Shown here piece after piece: positions 63,143-64,000 of a DNA stretch of 64,000 nt. Below the pieces are notes generated by a model that saw only the letters and a list, made by a program, of their open reading frames with translations, searched no databases and was not told the origin of the DNA. The stretch is from positions 310,001-374,000 of the forward strand of contig CAMHMZ010000001.1 in the NCBI GenBank assembly GCA_946186375.1. The letters are read 5' to 3'. Within the stretch, counting starts at the first letter, position 1. Every line of letters starts with the position of its first letter. Source of the DNA: an uncultured Clostridia bacterium. GTDB lineage: Bacteria > Bacillota > Clostridia > Oscillospirales > Oscillospiraceae. The translations under genes were made by a program, and so were the position numbers.

Positions 63143-63577
63143 ATGCCTAAATCAGACGGAACTCGCCGCAGTGCGGCGGGAGACCTTGCACCGGCCCTGT
63201 TTTTCTGGGCCGCCGCGGCCTGCCTGTGCCTGCCGCTTGCGGCAGCTCTCATCACACTGACAGAAATAAAGGTTTCTTCTTTTCAAGCGGCGGCTTTTCT
63301 CACAGGGACGCTCGCGTCTTTCTGCGCGGGGCTTCGCGCCTGCCGCGGGCAGGGCGGCTCGCCCCTGCGCAGAGGCTTGCTGCTCGGGCTTGTGCTGACC
63401 GTTTGCCTGCTGACGATCGGCTTCATCGTTGACGGCAGCAAATTGCGGGCCGAGGGAATTCTGCTTACAGCCGGATCCTCCTTCCTGGGCTCTGTGCCCG
63501 GCGGCCTGCTCTCCTCCAGGCTCAAAGGATTTTCCGGGAAAAGGAAGTTCCGACCGAAAAGCAGGAACGCGGCTTGA
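63143..63577 (+). CDS. Small membrane protein, TIGR04086-like
   Basis: About 144 residues from ATG 63143 (a GTG at 63134 is also possible). Four hydrophobic segments with GCAGLRACRGQGG between them recall the TIGR04086 membrane family of Firmicutes, often next to yajC. Function unknown. The start sits in the terminator T run without a clean ribosome binding site. Confidence 0.72.
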   Translation: MPKSDGTRRSAAGDLAPALFFWAAAACLCLPLAAALITLTEIKVSSFQAAAFLTGTLASFCAGLRACRGQGGSPLRRGLLLGLVLTVCLLTIGFIVDGSKLRAEGILLTAGSSFLGSVPGGLLSSRLKGFSGKRKFRPKSRNAA

Positions 63578-63722
63578 CATAACCGAAGAGGCCAAAGAGA
63601 TCTGAAAATCAATATCTTGTTGCCCAAAATCCAGCGGCCACAACAACTTGTTGAAATTTGAAGCAAGCTGTTTCCGCGTTGACATAAATAAAATTATTTT
63701 TTGAAAAATATCGAAAAAAGGC

Positions 63723-63751
63723 TTGATAAATTTGAAGGAATGTAATATATT
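63723..63751 (+). promoter_or_regulatory. Promoter upstream of the last gene
   Basis: TTGATA (63723-63728), 17 bases, TATATT (63746-63751). The surrounding 63578-63841 gap is AT-rich and holds no gene that I can see. Confidence 0.6.
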
Positions 63752-63841
63752 GTTACCAGCGCGTAGTTATGTCAATCATAAATTTATGCGTGTTTGTTTT
63801 TCTTTTGAAACCATTTTTCTCGCGCGGCAGGGCATGGAAGT

Positions 63842-64000
63842 ATGAGCGGCTTCCTGTCCGATAACCGTCGTCAGCTGTTTCTGCTCTTTGCTCTGGGCGT
63901 CCTGGCTTCCCGGTTTGCAGGGCCATATGTGCTTTGCGATCAGAAGGCGATGGACTTGGTGCAAAGGCCGGAGGCACTGTTGCTGCCTTCGCTGCTTGCG
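63842..64000 (+). CDS. Membrane protein, 3' end outside the window
   Basis: Starts at ATG 63842 and stays open to the window edge (53 residues seen). It begins MSGFLSDNRRQLFLLFALGV, with a hydrophobic stretch near 13-27. No family recognised from this part. Confidence 0.5.
   Translation, partial: MSGFLSDNRRQLFLLFALGVLASRFAGPYVLCDQKAMDLVQRPEALLLPSLLA

Overview
The window looks like a chromosome segment of an anaerobic, spore-forming, fairly GC-rich member of the Clostridia, most likely of the Oscillospiraceae/Ruminococcaceae kind. The pointers are a SpoIID homologue, formate-tetrahydrofolate ligase, ferredoxin-type flavoprotein chemistry, NDP-forming acyl-CoA synthetases and Gram-positive style ribosome binding sites. 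The family-level placement is inference from gene content only.

Positions 1-18131 are the right-hand part of an integrated phage-like element whose left end lies outside the window. All its protein genes are on the plus strand: small unknown proteins, a secreted transglutaminase-like lipoprotein, a replication and recombination block (possible DUF932 protein, YqaJ-type exonuclease, RecD2-like helicase, dUTPase, OB/HD YhaM-like nuclease, SSB), a nine-tRNA array with an HU gene inside it, a non-coding stretch of about 650 nt dense in nested helices, then zinc-finger proteins, a DUF1064-type protein and a tyrosine integrase. The element ends beside a tRNA-Arg(CCT). The host tRNA-Arg promoter and 5' half sit just outside, broken at the anticodon loop, and the element seems to supply a complete replacement tRNA downstream. 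Three promoters share the form TTGACR-N17-TAAAA; two are followed at once by intrinsic terminators, which suggests leader control or antitermination.

Positions 18132-36805 are core chromosome: a MacB-type ABC transporter, HypA with a large Fe-S/FAD oxidoreductase, a divergent threonine locus (hom-lysC-asd on one strand, an ACT regulator-thrC-thrB on the other), a polysaccharide deacetylase, a CYTH phosphatase, and rpe-recR-RNase J. Positions 36900-48900 form a probable amino-acid or one-carbon module: formate-tetrahydrofolate ligase, an NSS-type sodium symporter, a homocitrate/isopropylmalate synthase-like enzyme, an NDP-forming acyl-CoA synthetase, an aminotransferase, a formyltransferase/acyl-CoA synthetase fusion, and a regulator that joins MerR-like, XRE and cupin domains. 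A shared palindromic element sits at the divergent promoters.

Positions 48900-64000 carry housekeeping and repair genes (secG, a DNA glycosylase, a YfcE-like phosphodiesterase, dinB), an AT-rich island at the 3' end of rlmD with several decayed copies of the rlmD tail, then dapA, a SpoIID-like gene, queA-tgt and yajC. The strongest hunting results are the structured RNA with a tRNA-shaped domain beside the phage tRNA array, the initiator-like tRNA-Met in that array, the tRNA-Arg replacement at the integration site, and the scars at rlmD.
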